Shown piece by piece: positions 48,609 to 57,218 of a DNA stretch of 64,000 nucleotides. The DNA is taken from the IMG/VR virus record IMGVR_UViG_3300037245_002806, positions 35,906-99,905 of that record; one strand, written 5' to 3'. The translations under genes were made by a program, and so were the position numbers. Positions within the stretch are counted from its first letter, which is position 1. Each line of letters opens with the position of its first letter. The DNA is from a virus. The notes under the pieces are model-generated. The model searched no databases and was not told where the DNA came from. It worked only from the letters and a program-made list of their open reading frames with translations.

Positions 48609-51518
48609 TTAGTCGTTGTGCCCTCGTAGCTTACGATCTGCTATTTCAAGGGCTTTTGTCGTCTGTTCGAGGATAGTACCGAAATTATCTTTATTCCGGC
48701 TCTCGGCCAACTGTCGGATTAAATCCCCATTGCTGCCTTTTTTGCTACCCTCAGTAAGCAACCCGATAAACTCGGATTTAAACGCGAGTACCTTGGCAAT
48801 GCCGTCGGTAACCGCGTTTTCGACTTTGGTAAGCCTCTCGGAGAGAATGCCCGCCTGTGTTTTTAGCCGTCCGCCAACGGCTTCGACCCCGTTGGTATCC
48901 GGCTCCTCGTTGAGCCTTTTCGAGCGGAGTGCAACAAAGTCGTCCGCCGCCCGTTGCTCGAATGTAAAAATCCCCGCCTCTTCGGAGAATTTCGAAGCGT
49001 CGAAACCGTGCTGCCGGGCAAAAGCCTCGGCGTCGGATTTCTCCCAATGGTTCGCCTCGAATTTAAGTGCTTGGATCTCGTATGCCGCCTCGCTCGCGCT
49101 CTGGTATCCCATGTATACCAAGTCCAGCATCAGCTCGGCCCCGGTGGTCCCATTGACTAGCCCGCCGGCGCTGTCTTCGAGAAAACGCGCCAACGTCGCC
49201 AACTGCTCGATCGACCGGAAAGCCGGCGCTTCTTTGTCGAACTGCTCGTAATGCGTGCGAAGGTGGAAATATGCCCGCCGGCGTACCGACTCGGGGATTG
49301 TTCCGTCGATACTCTTGCTCAACAAGGTGCGCATCGCCCGGCGGGTTGCATCGAACACTACGGGTGTTCCTTCCTCTGCCAAATGGTGCGGCATCAAATA
49401 CCCTTTCGGGTTCTTTGTGTCGTTTGCATCGTAGATTAAGGAGGTTTGCCGTCTTAGCTCGATGTTGTCTCCAACTGCTTTTTCCCAATCGGCCCGCTTC
49501 ATCGTGGTGTCTTCTGGGGCCTTCTCCGGCTTGTGGGCTCTTACCACGCGCCATTTGTGCTCGCCCTCGGGATCGGTGGCCAACTCCACTCGAAGCGCCG
49601 CCAGGATTTCGGCTTTTAGCTTCTCTTGGTCTGGCACCGAATGCAGGTTGATTTCTATATCACCGCCCGCCTGGCCGTTGTCTAGCTTCGCGGGTTGTCC
49701 GTTGTCCGGCTCCACCATTTTAAACTCGGGTGGCGTCTCTTCGAACCCCTCGTAATGGTTCGCCAGATGATCGTAAACGACCCGGCGCTCGCCTTCGGGG
49801 ATATCCTCAACCCCCCCAAGCAAGTCGTCCATGGCTTGCTGCACGCCCTCCAGGTTGACGTAACCGTCTTCGGACCTGTGGTGCCCGAGCGCCAATTGCT
49901 CGAATTTGTCCGGTGGGAGCTTCGCCGAATAGGCGAAAAAGCCTGCAACCACGCCCCGCCCTTCCTCGTCGAGCCCTTCAAAATCGGGGAAGTCGTTTGC
50001 GGCCAGCGGTTGCCACTCTTCCTCTTTCGGCGCCATTTCGGTCGAAACGTCTATGGGTACCGCTCGCGCCGGCTCCGGCTCGGGATCCGCGGTGGTCTTC
50101 GACGGGTTGGGATCGTGGGTTTCGCCCTCGGGCTTTACGTCTTCCAATTCGCCCTCTGGGGATAAGCTCGCCCGGAACTGCTGTGGCTCGACCGGCGCAA
50201 TGAGCTTAAAAATGGAATCCACCGCCTCGGTCGGGTTGCTCTTCATCTCTGCCGCTTCCACGGCCAAAGTGTAAGTAAGCTCGCTGTGGGTTTCCTTGAC
50301 CCATTCCAAAACCGCGGCCAACTCTTCCGCGGTGCTCTTTACGCTGTCGGGTGGCTCCATTTCGAAAGCCACATAGTGAGCGCGAAGGTGCCGTTTTACC
50401 CCGGCTTTATCCGCTCCTGGCATTTCGGTTTGATCTAGCCGGCCCGCCGCCGCCGAGACCCCTTTAAAAACGATGGCCCCATCCTTTGATCTGTGGTGCG
50501 GTAGGCTCAACTGCCCGTAGGCGCTTGCCGGGCTTGCATCGGCCCATGCGAAGTGCCCTGCGATTTTCTGCATTTCGGCGCTGGTAAGGTCTTCCCACGC
50601 CTTCTCGGTAAAATCGCTGAGGTTGGGGGCGCTCCATGCCTCGTCCTGGTCCGCCTTGGTTGTGGAAACGTCGGTCGGAACCACGCCTTTATCTAGGGCT
50701 GTCGGTGGCGCCACCGCGTCGGCTTGTGCTTTGCTGCTCGGAAAGAATTCCAGAAGCCCTTTCGAGATTTCGAGGTTTACGTCATGCAACCTCTGTGCCA
50801 ACTTCCTAAGCCCCGGAAGCTCTTCCTCTGGCACCGCTCCTCGAAAAGCCCGCACGCTTTCTTCGGTGATCGCGTTGGGATTCGCCGGCACCGGTACCGC
50901 GGAATTCTCCAAAAGGGTTTGCTTTTGGTGCAAAACGCCCCACGGCCCCAGATCCAACTCTTTCCGCTCGTCCTCGTCCTCTGGCGCCAGAAACTCCTCG
51001 GGAATAAACCCGACCGAAAACGCCCGCATGTCGCCGTCTTCGTAAACGCCCTTGAGGATTTGCGCTTCGGGGTTGGCTCTCGACCAAAGGAAAACACCTC
51101 GAAGCCTCGTCCGGGTGTCCCCGCTGGCCCCGACGGCATCTTGGTAAATGTCCAGAGCATGCCCGACCGCGATCCCGCCGTAGTCGTGGCCGAATAGGAG
51201 CACCGGATTTTTTCGGTACTCTTCGAGCATCCACCCGTTTACCAGGATTCGATCCCCGTACCGGTCCTTGCTCTCATCGGAAATGGTGGCCACAAAAACA
51301 TCCTCGTGGAATCCATCGGCCAACCGGGTTTCTGGTGTGCCATGCGAAAGCGCCAGGTTGCGAAGCTCTTCGACCCTCTTGGTGGTAAGTCGTTTCCCGT
51401 ATCCAAGATCGAGATCCGCATAGTGAGGCTTCCGCACGTGGTAATCATGGCCAACCTGCTTTCCTTTGTTGCCGGAAAATAGCTGGCCTATCGAACCCCA
51501 TACGATTTTTCGTTTCAT
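48609..51518 (-). CDS. Prohead serine protease (S78-like) with triple-repeat domain and helical tail, 969 aa
   Basis: Residues 72-220 are the S78 prohead protease: GHDYGG with His111 and RAFSVGF with Ser168, then LLENSAVPVPANPNA. From about 295 to 768 come three copies of a 90-100-residue unit (W..., DF..., AG-FA..., L-L-HHRS-DG, HL-x-HY-x-x-F-E-x-x-PP) at about 295-392, 498-598 and 660-768, joined by Pro/Glu-rich linkers. The last 160 residues are coiled-coil-like (LKTQAGILSERLTKVENAVTDGIAKVL) and may be the scaffold. Usual proteases have 200-300 residues, so this is a very large fusion. AGGAGCGGATCACA precedes the ATG. Confidence 0.82.
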   Translation of the reverse strand: MKRKIVWGSIGQLFSGNKGKQVGHDYHVRKPHYADLDLGYGKRLTTKRVEELRNLALSHGTPETRLADGFHEDVFVATISDESKDRYGDRILVNGWMLEEYRKNPVLLFGHDYGGIAVGHALDIYQDAVGASGDTRTRLRGVFLWSRANPEAQILKGVYEDGDMRAFSVGFIPEEFLAPEDEDERKELDLGPWGVLHQKQTLLENSAVPVPANPNAITEESVRAFRGAVPEEELPGLRKLAQRLHDVNLEISKGLLEFFPSSKAQADAVAPPTALDKGVVPTDVSTTKADQDEAWSAPNLSDFTEKAWEDLTSAEMQKIAGHFAWADASPASAYGQLSLPHHRSKDGAIVFKGVSAAAGRLDQTEMPGADKAGVKRHLRAHYVAFEMEPPDSVKSTAEELAAVLEWVKETHSELTYTLAVEAAEMKSNPTEAVDSIFKLIAPVEPQQFRASLSPEGELEDVKPEGETHDPNPSKTTADPEPEPARAVPIDVSTEMAPKEEEWQPLAANDFPDFEGLDEEGRGVVAGFFAYSAKLPPDKFEQLALGHHRSEDGYVNLEGVQQAMDDLLGGVEDIPEGERRVVYDHLANHYEGFEETPPEFKMVEPDNGQPAKLDNGQAGGDIEINLHSVPDQEKLKAEILAALRVELATDPEGEHKWRVVRAHKPEKAPEDTTMKRADWEKAVGDNIELRRQTSLIYDANDTKNPKGYLMPHHLAEEGTPVVFDATRRAMRTLLSKSIDGTIPESVRRRAYFHLRTHYEQFDKEAPAFRSIEQLATLARFLEDSAGGLVNGTTGAELMLDLVYMGYQSASEAAYEIQALKFEANHWEKSDAEAFARQHGFDASKFSEEAGIFTFEQRAADDFVALRSKRLNEEPDTNGVEAVGGRLKTQAGILSERLTKVENAVTDGIAKVLAFKSEFIGLLTEGSKKGSNGDLIRQLAESRNKDNFGTILEQTTKALEIADRKLRGHND

Positions 51519-51592
51519 TGTGATCCGCTCCTATGTTTCGCTCGTTCTCGGTTTTCCCTGTGTAGGGCGGTGGCGCTCGGCCACACCGTGAA

Positions 51593-54079
51593 CTAAGCCG
51601 GTGCGGGCTCCAATAGAAGCCCTAACTCTTCCAATTCTTCATCCAACTCTTCTACGGCTGCCGTCCAGATATCCTTATAAATCGGGGTGGTTAGCTCGGT
51701 AAGGCTTTCTTTAAATTCTTTCGGGTCGAATGCCAATGCCTGCACCGACGAAGATTCTAGATCCGCGTCCCCGATAAGCTGTAGCTGTGCCCCACGAATT
51801 CGCCAAAATATCTTGTGGATCACCTTGTGGAGTCTTTTTTGCCCCGGCTCCATTACCTTGGCAACTATGTACTCCCAAAGCCGTGTGCGTGCTTCCTCGG
51901 TAACCCAAAGCTGTTTCCCACCCTCGGAATAGGGTATTAGTGCGCATCGACAATTGACCACCTGTTCCGCCGGCGCTCTGGGATCAAGTGGGAATTCGAG
52001 CACCCCCGTCGAACCGATAATCTCGCCGTAATTAAATCCAACCTCTTCTACCTTGCCGTCGAGGGTTTTGTGATCGTCTCGTACCCGTTGATCCCTCGCC
52101 GATAGCCACTGGTTTTGCGGTATCCGCTTCCGCTGCATCTGCACCCGGCGGGCAATGGATGTCATCTGCGCGGATTCGGTAAGCGCCTTGCTCCCCACGT
52201 TCGGCGTGCCGGCCACGAATCGGAACTGCTCACGTACCAAGTCTAGCAACGCCGTCTTCGAAGCTCCCGCGGCCACGCCCTTTTGGAGCGTGAACACCAT
52301 TTTATCTCGAACGGTATCGACGATCCTTTGTACCCGGTTTGCTTGCAGGAAAACTAGCTGCACCGCTTCTCGGTCCGCCTCACTAAACGGCCCTCTGGCC
52401 AGCGGCCCGCTCTCGCTCTCCGGTGGCTCTGCGGGATCTCCCGCCGGCGCGTCCGGATCGGGCTTTCCGTCTCCACCTCCGCTATCACCGCCCCCATCGC
52501 CGTCTCCCTCGTCGCCCGGTGTACCTGGCCCGCCTGGCGTATCGTCGCCGTCGCCGTCGCCGTCCGGCTCTGTCGGCTCTTCCTTTTCCCCGGTAGCGGA
52601 AACAGGGATCATGTTCTGGTTTACCCACCATTTTTGCCGCCATGCCGCCGGCTCGAAACCTAGATCCAACCGCTCGTTTATCTCGTCCGCCGTGAAGCCC
52701 ATCTTCCAAAGGGTTTCGGCCACCTTCGACTTACCTACCAGATCCTCTCGTAACGCTTCGACGTTGCTGGTATCGAAAGCTCCGAATAGCTCGCCCCCGG
52801 TAACCGGCGCGAATAAAAACGAGTCGGTATTGTCTTCGTAATAGGTCATCAACGGCATTAAGGTGTTATCCCAAAATACCCGCTTGGAAACGATGGCGCT
52901 GGCCTTATTAACGTCTTGGAAAATGCCCATTTCGCTTTTCGGTGTTCCGACCACCGCTAACACTTCGTCCCGCACCCACTGCCGGAGTGTAAAATAGTCC
53001 ATGTCCCGCTGAGACATACCGAGCTTTTCTATCTTGGCGTCCCCGTCGAATACCGCCGGCTGGTGCATGTTGTCGATCCCGGTGTAATCCTTCAATAGCT
53101 GCTCTTCGACGTCGGCTTTTTGGGCCGGGTTGATCCCGTTGGCGAATACCATCACCCACGGCAGTTGTGCCCCGCGCTCGAAAAACGCCAGGTTATACCG
53201 CGCTGCATTGTGATCCTGCATTAACTCGATTTTCAAAGCCTCGGCGGGCGCCAACCCCCTTGCCGGGTTGTTGGGATCGAAAAATTTAAAATGCCCGATT
53301 TGGTCGATTTTAAAGGTCTGCTTATTGTCGGTGATCGTTTTATCTTCCAACGTCCATGCCGTGATCCGCTTTTTCTGTGGATCGCGTACCGCCTTCCACC
53401 CTTTCGCCCCATACGGCCAGATCTCGGTAGGAACGAGCTTGGCTTGCTCGGCCCCCTTTGCGGGCTCTGACGGTGGCGACCACTTGCCCCCATCTTTAAG
53501 AGGTACCCAAAACGTCTCGCCGTCGGTGTTCATATAGACGGTGGTAGCTTCCCAAAGCTGGCTCCTGGTCATCTCGGGGTTTACGTCCCGAAATAATTCC
53601 CACCACGGCCCCTCTTCCACCGGCTCGACCCCCACGGCCCGGCAGATCGTCTCCAGAGGTGCAACCGGCGCGAAGCGTCGGATCGTTGTATAAAAGTCCC
53701 TGGCCAACCGGCGCCGCACCCGGTTTCCCTTCGACTCGAATATATCGAAAAGCTCCGGGTTGATGGCTCGATATTGTTGGCAAAGCTCTTTCCACGTGTC
53801 CCGCCTGGTTCGTAGGTTGTTGGCTGTGCTCTGCTCGCCCGTTTCCCGTAGGAGCACAAAAGGCGCCCTCGATAGCGCCGCGGTTGCTCTTTTTACTGCC
53901 GCGTGAAAATAGGCGTGTTGCCTGTAAGGGTTCGTTAGCGCCTTCTCACCTAGCTTGGTTCGGGAGTTTAAAAAGAATGAGTTATCGACCGGCCCGGCTG
54001 CGGTTTTATTGCTTCTAGCGAAAGATGAGGCGTCTAAATGTATAATTTTACGGGTTTCGCCTCGCACGTTTGGCATCAT
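51593..54079 (-). CDS. Portal protein fused to MuF-like minor head protein, 828 aa
   Basis: The N-terminal 450 residues are a portal (LARDFYTTIRRFAPVAPLETICRAVGVE, PARGLAPAEALKIELMQDHNAARYNLAFFERGAQLPWVMVFANG, GTPKSEMGIFQDVNKASAIVSKRVFWDN). A Gly/Asp/Glu-rich disordered linker (about 505-565) leads to a MuF domain with WLSARDQRVRDDHKTLDGKV and NCRCALIPYSEGG. Portal and MuF are separate genes in most phages. A 12-fold ring of this protein would place twelve MuF domains at the packaging gate. Start MMPN has no strong site. Confidence 0.85.
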   Translation of the reverse strand: MMPNVRGETRKIIHLDASSFARSNKTAAGPVDNSFFLNSRTKLGEKALTNPYRQHAYFHAAVKRATAALSRAPFVLLRETGEQSTANNLRTRRDTWKELCQQYRAINPELFDIFESKGNRVRRRLARDFYTTIRRFAPVAPLETICRAVGVEPVEEGPWWELFRDVNPEMTRSQLWEATTVYMNTDGETFWVPLKDGGKWSPPSEPAKGAEQAKLVPTEIWPYGAKGWKAVRDPQKKRITAWTLEDKTITDNKQTFKIDQIGHFKFFDPNNPARGLAPAEALKIELMQDHNAARYNLAFFERGAQLPWVMVFANGINPAQKADVEEQLLKDYTGIDNMHQPAVFDGDAKIEKLGMSQRDMDYFTLRQWVRDEVLAVVGTPKSEMGIFQDVNKASAIVSKRVFWDNTLMPLMTYYEDNTDSFLFAPVTGGELFGAFDTSNVEALREDLVGKSKVAETLWKMGFTADEINERLDLGFEPAAWRQKWWVNQNMIPVSATGEKEEPTEPDGDGDGDDTPGGPGTPGDEGDGDGGGDSGGGDGKPDPDAPAGDPAEPPESESGPLARGPFSEADREAVQLVFLQANRVQRIVDTVRDKMVFTLQKGVAAGASKTALLDLVREQFRFVAGTPNVGSKALTESAQMTSIARRVQMQRKRIPQNQWLSARDQRVRDDHKTLDGKVEEVGFNYGEIIGSTGVLEFPLDPRAPAEQVVNCRCALIPYSEGGKQLWVTEEARTRLWEYIVAKVMEPGQKRLHKVIHKIFWRIRGAQLQLIGDADLESSSVQALAFDPKEFKESLTELTTPIYKDIWTAAVEELDEELEELGLLLEPAPA

Positions 54080-54126
54080 GGCATAGTTTAACGCCGGCTG
54101 TCAAGCGAGAATATAAGAGAAAGATT

Positions 54127-54672
54127 CTATTGCCTGGAAAGCTGGTTTATGCTTACCAACGCCGTGTGTTCAAGCAACCCCGTGGTAACATCGCCGAACA
54201 CCAACCGGAAAGAATGTGCGTAAGCCCCGTCGAGCTTGAGCGCGTTTTCTCTGTCGTAATCTACCGAAAGCGTTAGAGCACTAAACGTCTCTCCCAGATC
54301 GATCCTTGGATGAAATACCGTCCGGAACCAATCCTCGGTTTTCTTAAATGGAAGGAGGTTGCTTTCCATAAAATACCCGAGCACCCCAATGCTAAACGCT
54401 GGATCGCCGATAGGCGCCACCGACCCCAAGGCGGTGGCCACGACCCCGTTGGCAAACGCCGCATGGGTTCCATAGTGGCCTAAATCGTGTTTCGCCCCGA
54501 GCCTCAGGTAGACCCGGATAGCCCGAATGATCCAAAGCTCGTTAGGCGCCGGTGGACCAACCCCGATCCACGAATCACCCGCGGCCACGTCCGCCGCGTC
54601 GAAGCTCCCCGCCTGGATAGAGCCCGCCGGCGAGCGGAAATACTTGTTTAAAACCACTGGACCTATTGCCAT
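54127..54672 (-). CDS. Virion-type protein, 181 aa, first gene of the late block
   Basis: AAGGGGGTGTATC precedes the ATG. MAIGPVVLNKYFRSPAGSIQAGSFDAADVAAGDSWIGVGP, then a single beta-rich domain (PNELWIIRAIRVYLRLGAKHD ... LLPFKKTEDWFRTVFHPRIDLGETFSALTLSVDYD). It resembles small capsid-surface or spike-like domains, and its placement before the portal is unusual. Function unknown. About 190 bases separate it from the divergent helicase gene. Confidence 0.62.
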   Translation of the reverse strand: MAIGPVVLNKYFRSPAGSIQAGSFDAADVAAGDSWIGVGPPAPNELWIIRAIRVYLRLGAKHDLGHYGTHAAFANGVVATALGSVAPIGDPAFSIGVLGYFMESNLLPFKKTEDWFRTVFHPRIDLGETFSALTLSVDYDRENALKLDGAYAHSFRLVFGDVTTGLLEHTALVSINQLSRQ

Positions 54673-54769
54673 GATACACCCCCTTAATACTTGCGCATCC
54701 TCATTCTACCACCACATCTAGTAGGAGATTGTAAAAAAGCCACTACAAGTAGCGCATAGTTTTCTGTGT
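54673..54769. promoter_or_regulatory. Divergent intergenic region, leftward side
   Basis: The leftward late block should start from here. TACAAT occurs on the minus strand (rev. of 54728-54733), but no convincing -35 hexamer is visible at 17 bases. A regulator or phage-specific promoter may be needed. Confidence 0.35.
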
Positions 54770-54827
54770 TTTTCTCTTGCTTTTCGCTCCATTTAATGCG
54801 ATTATATAATTGCAATGCAAGAGAAAA
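54770..54827 (+). promoter_or_regulatory. Promoter with flanking 11-base inverted repeat, before the helicase
   Basis: TATAAT (54805-54810) with TTTCGC (54782-54787) at 17 bases forms a rightward sigma-70-like promoter. It lies between TTTTCTCTTGC (54770-54780) and its exact inverse GCAAGAGAAAA (54817-54827). The TTCTCTTG half-site also precedes or overlaps the -35 boxes of the early promoters, suggesting one common regulator. Confidence 0.6.
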
Positions 54828-54860
54828 GCATGTTAAAAACTGGCACACTAGGGGGATAAA

Positions 54861-56888
54861 GTGCTTATTCTATGGAGTACCGACCGCCAACGCTTCGAAG
54901 CAAAAAGCGAGTACCACGAACGCAACGCCCTTTCGCAGGCTGGCTTTCGATGGGATCCCAAAGCATATTGCTGGCATAGCTCCGACGAATATAAGGCCGC
55001 TCGCCTTATCGACCATGCCACCGATGGAGCCCGCGCCCGTCTCGAAAAAGCCGAAACCGAAAGGCAAGAGACCGTCGAGAAGTCCCGCGCCATTGACATG
55101 GATATCGAGGTACCCGCGCCCGCCGGCTTGCAGTATAAGCCCTTCCAACGTGGCGGAATCGCTTGGACCCTGGCCCAACGCCGGGTATTAATCGGCGACG
55201 AAATGGGCTTGGGCAAAACCATCGAGGTGTTAGGCGCGATCAACTGTGACCCCTCGATGCAACGTGTTCTCGTGATCTGCCCCGCTTCGCTAAAAATAAA
55301 CTGGCGAAAAGAAGCAAGCAAGTGGCTCGTCCGGAAATTCGAGATCGATATCCTGCACGGTACCAAGGGTTTTCGCCCGGCCCCGACCGACCCGACCGCC
55401 GGCCACATGGTGATCGTTAATTACGATATCTTGAAAAAGCACTCCGCCGCGCTCCGCTCGGTGAAGTGGGATCTGCTGGTTTCCGACGAATGCCACATGA
55501 TCAAAAACCCCAAAGCCCAACGGACAAAACAGATAATCGGCGATTGGGACAAAAAGAGTAAAAGCTGGAAGGTGGAGCCACTTAAATCGACCACCGCCGC
55601 CTTTCTTACCGGTACCCCGATCCAAAATAAACCGGTGGAGCTTTTTACGATTCTCCACTACCTTGACCCGAAATCCTTCCCCTCTTGGTGGTCCTACACC
55701 GGCAGGTTTTGCAATCGCCAACAAACCCGGTGGGGTCTCGATGTTACGGGATCAAGCAATCTAGGCGAACTGCAAGAATTGCTCCGATCCACGGTAATGA
55801 TTCGCCGGCTTAAAAAAGACGTCCTTACCGAACTTCCGCCAAAGCAACGCCAGATCCTCGAAATCGCCCCCAACGGTAGCGCCGGCGCTGTGAAGAGGGA
55901 ATCCGAGGTATGGGCTCGCGTCCAAAACGAGCTTGTGGAGCTTGCCGCGGCTGTCGAGCTTGCCAAGGCGTCGGAAAACTTGGAAGAATACAAAGAAGCG
56001 GTTGCCGCCCTTCGCGCCGGCCAACTGGTAGCGTTTAACGAAATGTCGAAGGTGCGGCATGAGACCGCCGTTGCCAAAGTGCCCGCGGTAATCTCGCACC
56101 TCGCATCCCTGGTAAACGACGATCCCACCGCCCGGAAGCCCACCCCGAACGGTTACAAAGTCGTGGTTTTTGGCCACCATGTGGATGTGATCAAGGCGAT
56201 TAAAGAAGCCTTCGGGGATCGCGCGGTGCTCTTTTATGGCTCGACCAAAATGGAAGATAGAGACGCCGCGGTAGAACGTTTCCAGAATGACCCCACTTGC
56301 CAGATCTTTATTGGGCAAACGCAAGCGGCTGGCGTCGGGATCACCCTGACCGCTTCCTCGCATGTGGTTTTCGCCGAACTGGATTGGGTACCCGGTGCCC
56401 TTACCCAAGCGGAAGATCGTTGCCACCGGATCGGGCAGCATGACAATGTCCTGGTCCAGCATATCGTCTTAGAGGGTTCGCTAGACGCCACCATGGCCGA
56501 TCGTATCGTGGAAAAGCAGGAAGCAATCGACGCCGCGTTAGATGACCCGATCGGGGATATCGACCGAAAGATTGTGGTACTCCCCACCGCCAAGGTTGCC
56601 ACCGCTTCCACCTCTCGAAAGAAGGTAGAAGAAATCGCCGCCACTTTGGAGCCCGGTACCATTGAGGCAATCCATACCGCGCTCGGTGTCCTGGCCGCCT
56701 CGTGCGATGGCGCCTTGTCCCTCGATGGGATGGGTTTTAACAAAATGGATTCCCGCATTGGGAAATCGCTTGCCGCGGCCCCCAGGTTGAGCCCAAAGCA
56801 AGCGGCCCTCGGGCAACGTCTCGTTAATAAATACCGCGGCCAACTCGTGCCGTCCCTGGTAGAAACCGCAACGCAGAAAGGAGCCTAA
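54861..56888 (+). CDS. SNF2-family (SMARCAL1-like) DNA helicase/translocase, 675 aa
   Basis: Walker A GDEMGLGKT (112-120), DECH (209-212), LTGTPIQN (249-256) and the late motif QAEDRCHRIGQ identify a SF2/SNF2 ATPase with both RecA-like lobes. The C-terminal 60 residues (IHTALGVLAASCDGA, GMGFNKMDSRIGKSLA, NKYRGQL) match the module of the early protein at 3911. Phage SNF2 proteins are thought to act in replication, recombination or remodelling of DNA-bound protein. GTG start at 54861, GGGGGATAAA upstream; a short N-terminal domain precedes the ATPase. Confidence 0.9.
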   Translation: MLILWSTDRQRFEAKSEYHERNALSQAGFRWDPKAYCWHSSDEYKAARLIDHATDGARARLEKAETERQETVEKSRAIDMDIEVPAPAGLQYKPFQRGGIAWTLAQRRVLIGDEMGLGKTIEVLGAINCDPSMQRVLVICPASLKINWRKEASKWLVRKFEIDILHGTKGFRPAPTDPTAGHMVIVNYDILKKHSAALRSVKWDLLVSDECHMIKNPKAQRTKQIIGDWDKKSKSWKVEPLKSTTAAFLTGTPIQNKPVELFTILHYLDPKSFPSWWSYTGRFCNRQQTRWGLDVTGSSNLGELQELLRSTVMIRRLKKDVLTELPPKQRQILEIAPNGSAGAVKRESEVWARVQNELVELAAAVELAKASENLEEYKEAVAALRAGQLVAFNEMSKVRHETAVAKVPAVISHLASLVNDDPTARKPTPNGYKVVVFGHHVDVIKAIKEAFGDRAVLFYGSTKMEDRDAAVERFQNDPTCQIFIGQTQAAGVGITLTASSHVVFAELDWVPGALTQAEDRCHRIGQHDNVLVQHIVLEGSLDATMADRIVEKQEAIDAALDDPIGDIDRKIVVLPTAKVATASTSRKKVEEIAATLEPGTIEAIHTALGVLAASCDGALSLDGMGFNKMDSRIGKSLAAAPRLSPKQAALGQRLVNKYRGQLVPSLVETATQKGA

Positions 56889-56893
56889 GCAAA

Positions 56894-57124
56894 ATGGAAA
56901 CTGAAGCTAAAATCGCCGGTCGTGGCCGGCCAACGATCGGCCCCGGTGGCCGGAAGGGGATCGCCACCTATTGCATGTTGGAGCCCCGGTACCGTGAAGC
57001 CCTGGCACTGCTCGCCGAAAGAGACGCCCGGAACCTCTCGAACTACTTGCGCCGGGTTGTTACGCAACATATCGACGAAATTGCCAAGGAAGATCTGTCC
57101 GTCCGCGCCGCGCTCGGGCTGTGA
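56894..57124 (+). CDS. Small ribbon-helix-helix-like DNA-binding protein, 76 aa
   Basis: METEAKIAGRGRPTIGPGGRKGIATYCMLEPRYREALALLAERDARNLSNYLRRVVTQHI: a basic arm, a short strand (ATYCMLEP), then two helices (REALALLAERDARNLSNYLRRVVTQHI) as in CopG/Arc repressors. It follows the helicase by five bases, so both share a transcript. It is a candidate for the regulator acting at the inverted repeat at 54770-54827; no proof. Confidence 0.68.
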   Translation: METEAKIAGRGRPTIGPGGRKGIATYCMLEPRYREALALLAERDARNLSNYLRRVVTQHIDEIAKEDLSVRAALGL

Positions 57125-57178
57125 CCCGTCGACCCGCGCAACTGCTAGAAACGAAAGGATATCGGTACCCCAGAGGTG

Positions 57179-57213
57179 CTAAAAAGGGGTGGGTTGTCTA
57201 CCTACCCCTTTTT
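57179..57213. terminator. Bidirectional rho-independent terminator
   Basis: AAAAAGGGGTGGGT-TGTCT-ACCTACCCCTTTTT, an almost perfect stem with A runs on one side and T runs on the other, lies between the convergent helicase/RHH transcript and the sugar-gene operon. Confidence 0.85.
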
Positions 57214-57218
57214 ATGGG

